From: Erwinia psidii | GTDB taxonomy: Bacteria; Pseudomonadota; Gammaproteobacteria; Enterobacterales; Enterobacteriaceae | Reading direction: 5' to 3' | Length of the DNA stretch: 64,000 nucleotides | NCBI RefSeq assembly: GCF_003846135.1 | Contig: NZ_RHHM01000015.1 | Location: 43,284 to 107,283 of the forward strand | Part shown: piece after piece, positions 51,388 to 59,885 of the stretch | Position numbering within the stretch: position 1 is the first letter of the stretch | Layout: every line of letters begins with the position of its first letter | Translations under genes and position numbers: made by a program | The notes under the pieces: generated by a model | Seen by the model: only the letters and a program-made list of their open reading frames with translations | Database searches by the model: none | What the model was told of the DNA's origin: nothing

Positions 51388-51879
51388 TCAGAATTCCTGT
51401 CGCAAAATATTTTCACCTTCAAAATAGTAAAGCGCGTTTTTCTCTGTTCCAATTATTATAAAAAAAAGCCTTTGTACAGGATTCCGTAACCTACATTGTT
51501 TCCAGTCCCTTATATCAATGTATGAAGCGTGGGGATTTTTTTCAGGATGTGTATGCCACGTACCAAAGTAAATCAATTGACCTTCAGAATCATTATACAA
51601 GCGATCAACAATACGCTGATGCTCGGGATCTCTGAGAGTAAAACTCATTCTTGAACATCGATCTTCTTTTTGTGGTACCGTGATTTCAACTAATCCGTAA
51701 CGTTCAATCTCAAGTTCTTTGTCGCCAACGAGCACTCCAAATGCCTCTGGATCCATTGGTTTAAACTGTCGAAACCCCTGCCAGATCCCAATCACTTTTT
51801 TTGAAATGTGGAGACAAAAATGTTCGGTATCAACAATTAGCGCATCAGCATTATCCATTGCAGATATCACACTCTTCAT
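51388..51879 (-). CDS. cap3: CBASS Cap3 JAMM-type isopeptidase
   Basis: A 163-residue JAB/MPN protease. The JAMM residues are E45 (PEAFGVLVGD), H109 and H111 in GTWHTHPEKN, S119 and D122 (ASYID). Cap3 removes the CD-NTase from its conjugates and so balances Cap2. The start at 51879 overlaps Cap2 by 29 bases; an ATG at 51858 (MDNADALIV) would shorten the overlap to 8 bases and cannot be excluded. Confidence 0.9.
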   Translation of the reverse strand: MKSVISAMDNADALIVDTEHFCLHISKKVIGIWQGFRQFKPMDPEAFGVLVGDKELEIERYGLVEITVPQKEDRCSRMSFTLRDPEHQRIVDRLYNDSEGQLIYFGTWHTHPEKNPHASYIDIRDWKQCRLRNPVQRLFFIIIGTEKNALYYFEGENILRQEF

Positions 51880-53584
51880 TGAGCAAGGGTAGCACTTCTA
51901 ATATACGGGTAAATGCGTAATACCTTCCGCTTAATTTGAATCCATTTGCTATCGCATCCTCAGGACTCCCCTTCCAGCTCACTCTGGATGATTCTCGAAT
52001 CTTATTAAGAAGATATTTTACTCCGAGATTAGCGGTGATAAGAGCAGTCTGAGTTGAGGCTATGTATGAATATGGTAGGAACGCATCTCCACATCCAGCA
52101 TGGTTTTTAGTCAAATCTTGATTCGGAGCCAAAAAATTCAAGTTTGAAGCCAATCCTCTTGAAAAATCAGCTGGATCAACATATGAACAGCGTAAGCATC
52201 CTTTTGTTCCTGGGATCGCCAGAACGGCGTGCCCACCTATGCCATACCCTTCAACCCATGTGTTAATAACTGGGATATTAATCTTTTCTTTAATCAAATA
52301 ATCATGAAACAATCGTTCCTGGGTGGGAGATCCTATCGCTATGATGATAAGATCATACTTCATCAGTAAGTCACGACGTCTCAAATCAAGTAGTTTACCA
52401 GTGTAACTTCCAATTTCGAGCCATGGATATTTACTGGTAAGACTGTGCCACAATGCACTCGGTTTATGGAATGAGACATACTGAGGTGGCAGAATGTGAC
52501 GATAAATATTATTCAGGGAAAGGGTATCTGGATCATATAAATCTATATGACCAACGCCAGAGGCTGCAAGTTTATCTGCAATATCTCCCCCAACAGAACC
52601 ACATCCAACAAGCATAACTTTTTTGCTAGTAAGGGATTGTTCCGCTCCACTCCTTGGCATAATCCTTTCTTTATTAAAAGTTAATACGATGACCGGTTCA
52701 AGCATCCATTCGGCCATATGTGAATGCTTAAAAGGCAAGGTTTTTCGAGCCTTGCTGGAGTTCTTTTGGGAGAAATGGATTCCAAACCATGTGATTCCAG
52801 AGGGAGTTTGGGCATTAAAGACTAGCCAAAATTCATGTGATCGCTTTTGAGCAAATTTTTGAGTTAGTTTTATTTGAATATTCGTCGGTAGATCTGACAG
52901 CAGGTCTAGATACCAGTCAGTAAGTTCATCTTTTTTCCATGGAGCAGGTTTTGTCACGCTCAACGGTACGACGAACCCGTTACCTTTTGCAGCCTGGCGA
53001 TCTTGTAGAAGCTGATTGATAGGTGAAAAAATATTATCCGGGACAGCCCCCTCCGCATACCCTAAATGATATTTTCCCAAACCTACGCTGCCTTTTCTCG
53101 GCTTCAGAACGCACAACTCTTCTGGTGTTTCGCTTTCAGTTAAACAGAGAAAGGGGGTTGTGTCCGGCTCAACGATATTCAACCAGCCAGCTTCAAATTC
53201 CCGAAGTAATTCCTTTGTATTCCATTCACTATCGGTTAAAGCCTGACTTAATAAAGAGACATGACGTTTTAGCGATTCTTCGAAGGCTAGCTCAGGGCAC
53301 TCAAAATTCACTGATACTGCGTCTGGTACATTCACACAAATGCTTGCAAATTTGCTTTCAGGATAGAACGCAGTGTGCGCAAGCCTGGGCAATGTTAATG
53401 GATCGGCCAGGAGAAAACTGGGCATTTTTGTGAGTTCAGGAACAGCGATATGCCAAAGAGTAACTGGCATATCGTTTATCACCAGTTCGACGGTTAAAAA
53501 TCCGACCTCTGCCGTCTTTGATGGAATTGCGGATACCTTGTATCCGCATTCATTCAAGTGAGCCAGGATGACTGAATAATTCAT
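51851..53584 (-). CDS. cap2: CBASS Cap2 E2-E1 fusion ligase
   Basis: A 577-residue ubiquitin-transfer-like protein. The N-terminal E2-like domain (about 1-135) has a candidate catalytic cysteine C83 in FASICVNVPDA. The C-terminal E1-like domain has the ATP motif VMLVGCGSVGGDIADKL (323-339), DLYDPDTLSLNNIYRH, zinc cysteines C463/C466 (CLRC) and C572/C575 (CDIC), and candidate catalytic C498 in NHAGCGDAF. In type II CBASS, Cap2 joins the C-terminus of the CD-NTase to a target and primes it. Start overlaps the CD-NTase stop by 4 bases (ATGA). Confidence 0.93.
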   Translation of the reverse strand: MNYSVILAHLNECGYKVSAIPSKTAEVGFLTVELVINDMPVTLWHIAVPELTKMPSFLLADPLTLPRLAHTAFYPESKFASICVNVPDAVSVNFECPELAFEESLKRHVSLLSQALTDSEWNTKELLREFEAGWLNIVEPDTTPFLCLTESETPEELCVLKPRKGSVGLGKYHLGYAEGAVPDNIFSPINQLLQDRQAAKGNGFVVPLSVTKPAPWKKDELTDWYLDLLSDLPTNIQIKLTQKFAQKRSHEFWLVFNAQTPSGITWFGIHFSQKNSSKARKTLPFKHSHMAEWMLEPVIVLTFNKERIMPRSGAEQSLTSKKVMLVGCGSVGGDIADKLAASGVGHIDLYDPDTLSLNNIYRHILPPQYVSFHKPSALWHSLTSKYPWLEIGSYTGKLLDLRRRDLLMKYDLIIIAIGSPTQERLFHDYLIKEKINIPVINTWVEGYGIGGHAVLAIPGTKGCLRCSYVDPADFSRGLASNLNFLAPNQDLTKNHAGCGDAFLPYSYIASTQTALITANLGVKYLLNKIRESSRVSWKGSPEDAIANGFKLSGRYYAFTRILEVLPLLNEECDICNG

Positions 53585-54624
53585 GCGCCTTGCGATGTCC
53601 CCACTACTCCGGCAGATGCGAAAACAGTTTTAACAGCAGCTGACGATGCAGATGATGTTTCAGCGCACTCAGGAAAATCTTCACCGAATACACTTCGCAG
53701 CAACTCGCACTGTTTGGACTCTTGCTCTTCATCAGCAACCTTATCCAAGGTTTTCAACAGTGCGCTCAGCTTATTGCGAAACTGTGTTCCCGTGACGATA
53801 CTGCTGCTATGAAAAATATCTCTGTAGGGGCTCACTGGAAGCGTAACATTAACACTATATTTATCTACACCAACCTGAGTGAAATAGCTACGATAGTTAA
53901 GCATGTGGTTGATCGTCTTTCTCAGTGCAGTGAGGTCATCTGGAAAGCCTTCATCGTTGATGGAGGAGTCGAAGGATTCCTTGACCATGACCGCGATACC
54001 AATTGAGTGGACTTTACGGCGTACATCATCGCCAAATGTAAAATTTCTCCAGCGCTTGAGGTATCTGACAATACGCCGAAACTGGTCATGCTTATTCGAA
54101 CCATAAGTTTCATTAGCGTCATAATTATTCACCCAATCGATAAGTTCACGTGGCGCTGCTCTGGCCCACTCACGATTATCCTCATCTGAATGTCTCTTGC
54201 CAACGGCTAGTTCGTACTGCCCGTTATCATACTTGCGGTAAATTGGGATATCGATATGAAGGTCATCAGCCTTGTAATCCGCAGTCACACAAGGTTTTTT
54301 GATCTTAGCATTTTTAAAACCTCGGTCTTCCAGCACTTCAAGAACTGCAAGCTTGGGGGTTATCGGGTTTTCTGGAGCCAGCTCCGCTTCGATTACGATT
54401 GCACGGTCAATATCGAAATCCTGCCCTTTTTCCCGGATACCCGTGAAGGTCGCCAAAGATCCTTGAATGAAATCCTCAATGACCGGATATCCATCCTCTT
54501 TGAATCGTTCAACGATATCGGCAGTAATGCTATCGTCCTTGAGACGGGCCGTCGTGTACTCTAGGTCTTTTCTTCCTAACTTGATAGCATCATGAAAATT
54601 CTTAAATTTATTTTGAAGACTCAT
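53581..54624 (-). CDS. CBASS CD-NTase (cyclic oligonucleotide synthase)
   Basis: A 347-residue cGAS/DncV-like nucleotidyltransferase. The active site is GSLATFTGI (G55-S56) followed by QDFDIDRAIVI with D71 and D73, and a third acid at D125 in DLHIDIPIY. The C-terminal OAS-like helical domain includes QFRRIVRYLKRWRNFTFG. It ends in a flexible tail GVVGTSQGA; a small C-terminal residue suits conjugation by Cap2. It opens the four-gene operon. I cannot tell the clade or the nucleotide product. No CapW- or CapH-like regulator is adjacent. Confidence 0.93.
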   Translation of the reverse strand: MSLQNKFKNFHDAIKLGRKDLEYTTARLKDDSITADIVERFKEDGYPVIEDFIQGSLATFTGIREKGQDFDIDRAIVIEAELAPENPITPKLAVLEVLEDRGFKNAKIKKPCVTADYKADDLHIDIPIYRKYDNGQYELAVGKRHSDEDNREWARAAPRELIDWVNNYDANETYGSNKHDQFRRIVRYLKRWRNFTFGDDVRRKVHSIGIAVMVKESFDSSINDEGFPDDLTALRKTINHMLNYRSYFTQVGVDKYSVNVTLPVSPYRDIFHSSSIVTGTQFRNKLSALLKTLDKVADEEQESKQCELLRSVFGEDFPECAETSSASSAAVKTVFASAGVVGTSQGA

Positions 54625-55015
54625 ATTGACCCCGCATTTGTTGTGAACAAAGCTAAGCTGGGGATGTTTCGCTTGATTTCAAGCCCCAGAGGGAAATTTA
54701 ATCTTAATCTGATTTACATGGTGAATAATTCACATCTCTGACGGTTATGCTACTTCCAAATCGACTTCATTTGAACCATCTTGAATCGCAATATTATTGC
54801 CAGGCCGCAGTAAGAATGACTAAAAAGGACAGAGTTGCTCCAAACCAAATGTTAGATAGTTAGGCGATTCCTGTTCCTAAGACAATTATACCAGTGGGTT
54901 ATAACGAATGAGGAGAAGGCTCTGCTCTAAAGCGGTTCCTCAGACACAGAGAGAGCTTATAGGATTTGACCGGCTCTGCAAAAGCCAAGGCGGCATCGGC
55001 CTAAATACGGGACAT
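54625..55015. other. Intergenic region upstream of the CBASS operon
   Basis: Visibly A+T-rich near the CD-NTase start, which is preceded by GCGGGG. It should carry the CBASS promoter. No gene is seen. Confidence 0.5.
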
Positions 55016-55039
55016 AAAAAACGCTCCCGGGCGGGAGCG
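55016..55039 (-). terminator. Terminator after the methylase-like gene
   Basis: On the minus strand CGCTCCC, GCCC, GGGAGCG, then TTTTTT. It shares the stem with the hairpin at 50278-50300, so the CBASS unit lies between two like terminators. Confidence 0.9.
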
Positions 55040-55050
55040 CTATGGTGTAA

Positions 55051-55734
55051 TTATGCGACTTTTTTTCGCAGTGAATGCAGACGGAGCGACCAGTTACCGA
55101 GATAATGGCCCGGCGTCAGCAGTACCCGCCGCCGTTCATCACACAATGCGTTGCCAATGACGACCTCGCCGGCCACGCCGCAGAGTGATAACTGGATGTA
55201 GGCCATGCCAGCGGCCAGCGGATCGATATCCGTCGCGGAAACCCACAGATAGCGGTGTGACGCATAGCCTGCCTGGTTAAGAGCATCGGCAAAAGCCAGT
55301 ACCATGCAACCGGCACCGCAGGCAGGCTCGCTGAGAGTGATGAAAGGCTTTTCATCAAACATAGCCTTCACATCCCCCAGTTGCAGCTGCGCCATCATTC
55401 TGGCCACATCCCAGGGGGTGAAGAACTGGCCGCGATACTTATCGCCCAGTTCCAGCTGCATAAATACGTTACCCAGAAAATCACAGAACCCATTCTGCAG
55501 CCCGTTAACCACATGAGCCAGCAGTTGCGCCATACGGACAACATCCGGCTTTTCATAACCACCGATTATTCGAAGATATTTAGCTTCTCGCTTTTCGCTG
55601 AAACAGAGACGGTTCTCCAGCGCAATAACGCTGCAGCTGACAAAATCTTCGAATACCTTATGGCGGTGATAGTATCGTGCGGTCTGATTAAAAAGTGAGA
55701 TAAACGCTTTTTCATGATCAATTAAACCGGTCAT
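55051..55734 (-). CDS. N-6 DNA methylase-like protein without a visible catalytic NPPY motif
   Basis: A 227-residue protein read from the ATG at 55734 (MTGLIDHEKAF), which has GGAGA at good spacing; an ATG two codons upstream has none. It matches the first part of type I HsdM-like methylases: RGQFFTPWDVARMMAQL, the SAM motif SEPACGAGCMVLAFADA and TDIDPLAAGMAYIQL. The catalytic NPPY/F motif that should follow is absent, and the protein ends in a basic tail LRLHSLRKKVA. Such short methylase-like proteins are common on conjugative elements. A terminator-type double hairpin precedes it. Confidence 0.82.
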   Translation of the reverse strand: MTGLIDHEKAFISLFNQTARYYHRHKVFEDFVSCSVIALENRLCFSEKREAKYLRIIGGYEKPDVVRMAQLLAHVVNGLQNGFCDFLGNVFMQLELGDKYRGQFFTPWDVARMMAQLQLGDVKAMFDEKPFITLSEPACGAGCMVLAFADALNQAGYASHRYLWVSATDIDPLAAGMAYIQLSLCGVAGEVVIGNALCDERRRVLLTPGHYLGNWSLRLHSLRKKVA

Positions 55735-55747
55735 ACGCATTCTCCAT

Positions 55748-55793
55748 AAAAAAGAGGAACACGTATCCCGGGCAGGAGAACAGTGTTCCCCTG
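55748..55793 (-). promoter_or_regulatory. Leader double hairpin 1 (before the methylase-like gene)
   Basis: On the minus strand GGGGAACAC (55791-55783) can pair with GTGTTCCTC (55762-55754) followed by six T: a terminator just before the ribosome site. The same arm can instead pair with TTCTCCTG within 55773-55793. The two stems exclude each other. Confidence 0.7.
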
Positions 55794-55798
55794 AGGGT

Positions 55799-55827
55799 AA
55801 AAAAGCTGCAGCCGGTGAAGGCTGCAG
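55799..55827 (-). terminator. Terminator after the YubB/DUF1281-like gene
   Basis: CTGCAGCC, loop, GGCTGCAG and then CTTTTTT on the minus strand, 25 bases past the stop. Confidence 0.85.
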
Positions 55828-55851
55828 CGCGGTTAAATGGTCAGAAACCGG

Positions 55852-56787
55852 TTATCCACGGACTTCGCTGTAACCAGCCGTCTCTGGTCCAAGATGCGGT
55901 TGTTCACTACTGACCAGATACAGTGCCGGAGCGGGCGGTAGCGTTTCCGCCGGCAAACCCTGGTGGCCATCCACATGCGCCCCAAGGTCATAACAGTCAT
56001 AACCACTGAGACCGCTGACCGGTTCGCTGTACGTGTGCCTCACTTCGCACTCAAAGAGAGCGGAGATAACGGCCACCACCTCACCTGACGGTGGATACCA
56101 GGGTGAATCCAGCCGCAGCGTTAGCCCGTTAGCAGCATGACGGTGCAGGTTTACATTATGCCCGGCTGGCCACTCCATACCGTAAATACGGCTGTAGAAG
56201 CTGACCGTGGTGGATATTCCCGCCAGCAGCCCACTGGAGCCATTAAGCTCAGTGGCCAGCCGCGTCGGAATAACCATCAGCATATCGCAGGGCTGCGACC
56301 GTTCCGGGTATTCCCGCAGACGCTCCCAGCAAACCACAGCATCAGGCTCATCGCTCATGCCAGCCAGACCGAACCAGTCCGCATACTGCTTTTTCATCAG
56401 CGTCGCCATGATGTCCCGTGACGCCTGAGGGATATTTTCCCACTTCAGCGCCCCAAGGCCGGACTGGTGATACAACCGGTCAATCCGGCGTATTGTCTCC
56501 GTATCCAGCGCCACGTCTTTCTGCAGCATTTCCAGCCACTGCTCAAACGCAAGGTTAGCGGCCGTCGACTGCCCGACACCATGCCGAACCAACCCCTGAA
56601 AGGGGGCATACGAGACGGTTCGCACCGGTTTCAGTATCCCCGCGCACCCGGCCAGGAACAGCTGTATGCTCTGCAGTATTGCGTGGCGATAACGCGGCGT
56701 ATCTGCGCCATTTATCCACTGCAACAGCACATCGATACAGACAGATTTACCGGTAATTTCAAAACGGTTCTGGCACCATTCAGACAT
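55852..56787 (-). CDS. YubB/DUF1281-like plasmid-type protein
   Basis: A 311-residue protein starting MSEWCQNRFEITGKSVCI, the pattern of the DUF1281/YubB ferredoxin-like family found on conjugative plasmids and Api92-like proteins of ICEs. Further conserved-looking parts are GLGALKWENIPQASRDIMATL and GHNVNLHRHAANGLTLRLDS. Function is not known. It lies in the run of separately led genes of the island, between the methylase-like gene and ardC. Confidence 0.7.
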   Translation of the reverse strand: MSEWCQNRFEITGKSVCIDVLLQWINGADTPRYRHAILQSIQLFLAGCAGILKPVRTVSYAPFQGLVRHGVGQSTAANLAFEQWLEMLQKDVALDTETIRRIDRLYHQSGLGALKWENIPQASRDIMATLMKKQYADWFGLAGMSDEPDAVVCWERLREYPERSQPCDMLMVIPTRLATELNGSSGLLAGISTTVSFYSRIYGMEWPAGHNVNLHRHAANGLTLRLDSPWYPPSGEVVAVISALFECEVRHTYSEPVSGLSGYDCYDLGAHVDGHQGLPAETLPPAPALYLVSSEQPHLGPETAGYSEVRG

Positions 56788-56810
56788 AAGTTGATACTCC
56801 TCTTTTCAGT

Positions 56811-56853
56811 AAAAAAAAGGGCATCATCCCGTGAGGAACGATGCCCTCACGGG
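56811..56853 (-). promoter_or_regulatory. Leader double hairpin 2 (before the YubB/DUF1281-like gene)
   Basis: Terminator form: GGGCATC (56846-56840) with GATGCCC (56825-56819) then eight T. Competing form: CCCGTGAGG with CCTCACGGG (56853-56845 and 56836-56828), a perfect 9-base stem. The stems share two bases and each traps the other's arm in its loop. Confidence 0.78.
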
Positions 56854-56893
56854 AGGGTGACGATTGTATTACTGCCGCCACCCGGTGGATTTG

Positions 56894-57955
56894 TTACGCC
56901 GTCTCAGCCTGAAGGCTGAGTGGCGCGAGTAAATATTCCGACGCTTCCCGGGCCTGCCGGCAGGCGCTGAACAGCGCCTTTTTGTCGGACTTCAGTTTTG
57001 ACAGCCATCCGTCAATATAACTTTCATGCTGCAAATCACCGGTTATCCCGAGATGTGCGCACAGAAAAGCACTGCCGATTTCAGCTATCAGTTCCTCGAT
57101 GGCATACACCGGGTCGCCGAATTTCTTTGACGCCCGCGTTATCCCTTCACGGTTCAGTCGCTTCGCATGGCCACTGGCATGCACCAGCTCGTGAAGCACC
57201 GTTGACCAGTAATCACCCTCAGCATCAAACTGCGATGTCAGTGGCAGCACTATCTGGTCTGTGGCGGCACGGTAATACGCCCGATTCTGCGGTCTGGGTG
57301 AAAACTGCACGCCGGTGGCGTTCACCACCGACAGAACCTGCTGCAGCTGTGCCGGACTGACGCCAGCGAAATCCTCCTGTGGACGGATGGCTGTGGCAGT
57401 GCCACGCACCTGGTCGGGAAGATCTGCACACTGTTCGGCATTGAACAGCGGAAACTGACGCAACATCGGCACCGTTTCCATCTGCGGCTTACCGTCAGCA
57501 TCAAACAGCTTATTGCCGTTGCTGTCTTCTGCCTGCTTTGACCAGTCGCGGTATATCACCGCAAGCGTGGCGGTTTCGCCCTTGCGAACCTGACCTCCGG
57601 CCTCCTGTGCCTGGTTGTATGTCAGCCAGCGGTCGCTGGTAAAACCGCGCTCTTCAGCCGCCAGCCACAGCAGCAGAACATTCACGCCGCGGTAGTCCCG
57701 GCCGGTTAGTGCGTTGACCGGCATCAGGGTGTTTATCCCCTGCTGCGCATTTCGCCACGGCCGTCGCCAGGGGGGTATACCGTTTTCCAGCGCGACAATG
57801 ATCCGGTCAGTGACCAGACGGTAAATATCGCCGCCGCCAGTAAGGGCATTCGTCGCGACCGTTCCTGCCTGGCGACGTTTGCCGGAGGAGGAGGTTTTGC
57901 GTGCCGCCGGCTTTTTACAAACCGTGGCAGTGGTCTTGCGTTTATTCGTTTTCAT
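56894..57955 (-). CDS. ardC: ArdC-like antirestriction protein
   Basis: A 353-residue protein with a basic N-terminal tail, an ArdC N-terminal ssDNA-binding domain (about 43-165: DIYRLVTDRIIVALENGIPPW, MPVNALTGRDYRGVNVLLLW, GQVRKGETATLAVIYRDW) and a zincin-like C-terminal domain with H255-E256-x-x-H259 in VLHELVHASGH. ArdC proteins coat incoming single-stranded DNA and protect it from restriction. Such genes sit in the leading region of conjugative elements, entering the recipient first. Confidence 0.9.
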   Translation of the reverse strand: MKTNKRKTTATVCKKPAARKTSSSGKRRQAGTVATNALTGGGDIYRLVTDRIIVALENGIPPWRRPWRNAQQGINTLMPVNALTGRDYRGVNVLLLWLAAEERGFTSDRWLTYNQAQEAGGQVRKGETATLAVIYRDWSKQAEDSNGNKLFDADGKPQMETVPMLRQFPLFNAEQCADLPDQVRGTATAIRPQEDFAGVSPAQLQQVLSVVNATGVQFSPRPQNRAYYRAATDQIVLPLTSQFDAEGDYWSTVLHELVHASGHAKRLNREGITRASKKFGDPVYAIEELIAEIGSAFLCAHLGITGDLQHESYIDGWLSKLKSDKKALFSACRQAREASEYLLAPLSLQAETA

Positions 57956-57967
57956 AGAGCACTCCTT

Positions 57968-58012
57968 AAAACTGGTGTGCCCCTCCCCTGCAGGCGTGAG
58001 GCACGCCGCAGG
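57968..58012 (-). promoter_or_regulatory. Leader double hairpin 3 (before ardC)
   Basis: Weaker member of the series. On the minus strand, the stem formed by the arms 58012-58002 and 57998-57987 (11 pairs, one bulge) competes with GTGCCTC (58004-57998) pairing GAGGGGCAC (57985-57977), which is followed by TTTT and the AAGGAG ribosome site. Confidence 0.6.
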
Positions 58013-58027
58013 CGGGTGGTAGTAAAA

Positions 58028-58642
58028 TCAGGCGTTCAGCAGCAGCGCCCCGTCAGGTGAAACACATTCTGTCCGGCGTTGCAGATGATGAGCGGCCACC
58101 AAAAACCGGTGATGATCCGCAAGCCTGGCATGACGACACGCGACGGGATGAACATCCTGAAGCAGCCGTCGCGCAGTCATACGCCAGCACTTCAGCTCGC
58201 TGCGGCTGCTGCAGGCACCTAAATGCCCGGTGGCCGTTACATGCAGCCTGTCTGTCAGATCCCGGTAACCAGCCACCGGCACATAACGCCGCTCTCCGCT
58301 GTATACCGCGATATCGTTATCTGAAAGCATCAGTGTCAGCTGATGATTATTCGTCAGCATGTCCCATATATGCCCTTCCGTCAGGACGAGAGGTTTAGTG
58401 AAAACAGCATTGTCGACCAGCACAGGGGCCAGCGTAGCCCATCCCTGCTCCCTGTCGGGATGACAGCCATCGGCAAACGCCTGGTGCCGTAACTGCTCTT
58501 CACGTCCGGGGGCTGAACGGAAACGTTCGCCATCCTGAACGGACAAAGACACGGTTACGTCACAGGTGAGTACCACAGGCCTGTCGCGACTTAAGGACTC
58601 GGTCAGAACAGCTTTCAGGTCTTTTCCGTAAAAACGCAACAT
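58028..58642 (-). CDS. Hypothetical island protein
   Basis: A 204-residue protein I do not recognise. It begins MLRFYGKDLKAVLTES, has a middle with YVPVAGYRDLTDRLHVTATG and an end rich in His and Arg (VACRHARLADHHRFLVAAHH). No signal peptide or membrane segment. CAGGAGCG precedes the ATG. It is one of the genes with its own leader hairpins, between ardC and another unknown gene. Confidence 0.6.
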   Translation of the reverse strand: MLRFYGKDLKAVLTESLSRDRPVVLTCDVTVSLSVQDGERFRSAPGREEQLRHQAFADGCHPDREQGWATLAPVLVDNAVFTKPLVLTEGHIWDMLTNNHQLTLMLSDNDIAVYSGERRYVPVAGYRDLTDRLHVTATGHLGACSSRSELKCWRMTARRLLQDVHPVACRHARLADHHRFLVAAHHLQRRTECVSPDGALLLNA

Positions 58643-58654
58643 ATTCGCGCTCCT

Positions 58655-58692
58655 GAAAGACAGGGACCTCCGGCAGGAAGGTTCCCTGCCGG
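58655..58692 (-). promoter_or_regulatory. Leader double hairpin 4 (before 58028-58642)
   Basis: CCGGCAGG with CCTGCCGG (58692-58685, 58677-58670), a perfect 8-base stem, overlaps CAGGGA with TCCCTG (58688-58683, 58666-58661) followed by TCTTTC and the ribosome site. Confidence 0.72.
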
Positions 58693-58749
58693 GTTGGTGT
58701 TATTCAGACGGCGTTACAGCACCGCTAAAGGATTAAAACGAACCAGCGC

Positions 58750-59748
58750 TCACCAGATCGCAAACAGAAAAACGCTTTCCCGCTCCATGTCCAGCGTACG
58801 GATACAGTATTCCGCCCACACGGCAATCAGCTGCAGCTCGGTACAGAACATCTCCCCGTAGGTCGGATCGTTGTTGTACGACGAGAACCAGCCGTTGCGG
58901 ATGTCATCGCGCAGTAATGCGAGATGATTGCGGGACAGAAATATCGGTTCCTGATCCGGAACGCGTTCCGCATAGTCCGGCATTTTGACGCTGACCCAGT
59001 AAAGCAGAGCGTCTAAACCACTCAACGTCACCAGATCAGCGGTACTGGAGCCTAAAACGAGTTCCAGCGAAAGGGCTTCCGGATCGGCTGAAAGGCACGC
59101 CCGGGGTTCATACAATCTGAACTCCAGAGCGGCAATATCCTCCCACTGCTCGCGGGAGAGATTTATTCCCGCGCTCAGCGTCAGACTGCCGGCAATAGCC
59201 TGTTCAGTCAGCCGGGCATTTTCCTGCGAAAACGATGTGGCATACTGCACCGCATCAGGGAGTTCCCAAGCTGAGAACTGGTCGTCACGGGCCCGGTTCA
59301 GGATGGCCAGAGGCAGCGCCCATGAACAGGCTCCTGCTGTGGAATGAACAATAAAATGTGCAGCACAGATATTATGAAGCGCCAGCATTACCATGCGGGT
59401 AAACAAATCTACCGACATCTGATGCTCTGTTTCAATCTCATCCACGCTCAGGACATCCCGGGTACGCTCACGCGATATGGTAATGATACGATGCCTGTAA
59501 CCTTCGCCCGTTTTACCGCTGAAGACCAGCTCGTCAGCTTTTGGAGTACTGTCGGGATGGAAAAGTGAGAAAGCACCGGTTTGCTCATTGTTCCGGCGCG
59601 GATTCACCGGCCGCATGCAGCATGGCAGGCAGTGGTATATATCGATAATCGCTGAGGTAAATTTGTTCCAGGTCTCGACCGGAACGGTACTCCGCTGCTC
59701 GATAGTGTAAACAACAGGGTGGCCTGCTGGTAAGAAACGTTCAGTCAT
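58750..59748 (-). CDS. Hypothetical island protein
   Basis: A 332-residue protein I do not recognise. I use the ATG at 59748 (MTERFLPAGHPVVYTIEQ) because AGAGGATTT precedes it; the frame is open nine codons further. Segments LPCCMRPVNPRRNNEQTG and EPRACLSADPEALSLELVLG stand out, but no motif is known to me. No membrane segment is clear. It has a strong leader double hairpin. Confidence 0.6.
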   Translation of the reverse strand: MTERFLPAGHPVVYTIEQRSTVPVETWNKFTSAIIDIYHCLPCCMRPVNPRRNNEQTGAFSLFHPDSTPKADELVFSGKTGEGYRHRIITISRERTRDVLSVDEIETEHQMSVDLFTRMVMLALHNICAAHFIVHSTAGACSWALPLAILNRARDDQFSAWELPDAVQYATSFSQENARLTEQAIAGSLTLSAGINLSREQWEDIAALEFRLYEPRACLSADPEALSLELVLGSSTADLVTLSGLDALLYWVSVKMPDYAERVPDQEPIFLSRNHLALLRDDIRNGWFSSYNNDPTYGEMFCTELQLIAVWAEYCIRTLDMERESVFLFAIW

Positions 59749-59773
59749 GGATAAATCCTCTTTAATAGTTAAC

Positions 59774-59815
59774 AAAAAGGGGATTTATCCCCCGGACGGG
59801 AAATAAATCCCCGTC
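59774..59815 (-). promoter_or_regulatory. Leader double hairpin 5 (before 58750-59748)
   Basis: GGGGATTTAT with ATAAATCCCC (59812-59803, 59788-59779), a perfect 10-base stem followed by five T. The competing stem is GACGGG with CCCGTC (59815-59810, 59800-59795), sharing bases with it. Confidence 0.8.
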
Positions 59816-59885
59816 AGGGTGGGTCACAGACTACAACTGTTAAGCTGACATCAACTGCTCAGATATATGAGGTAATGGATGGCTG

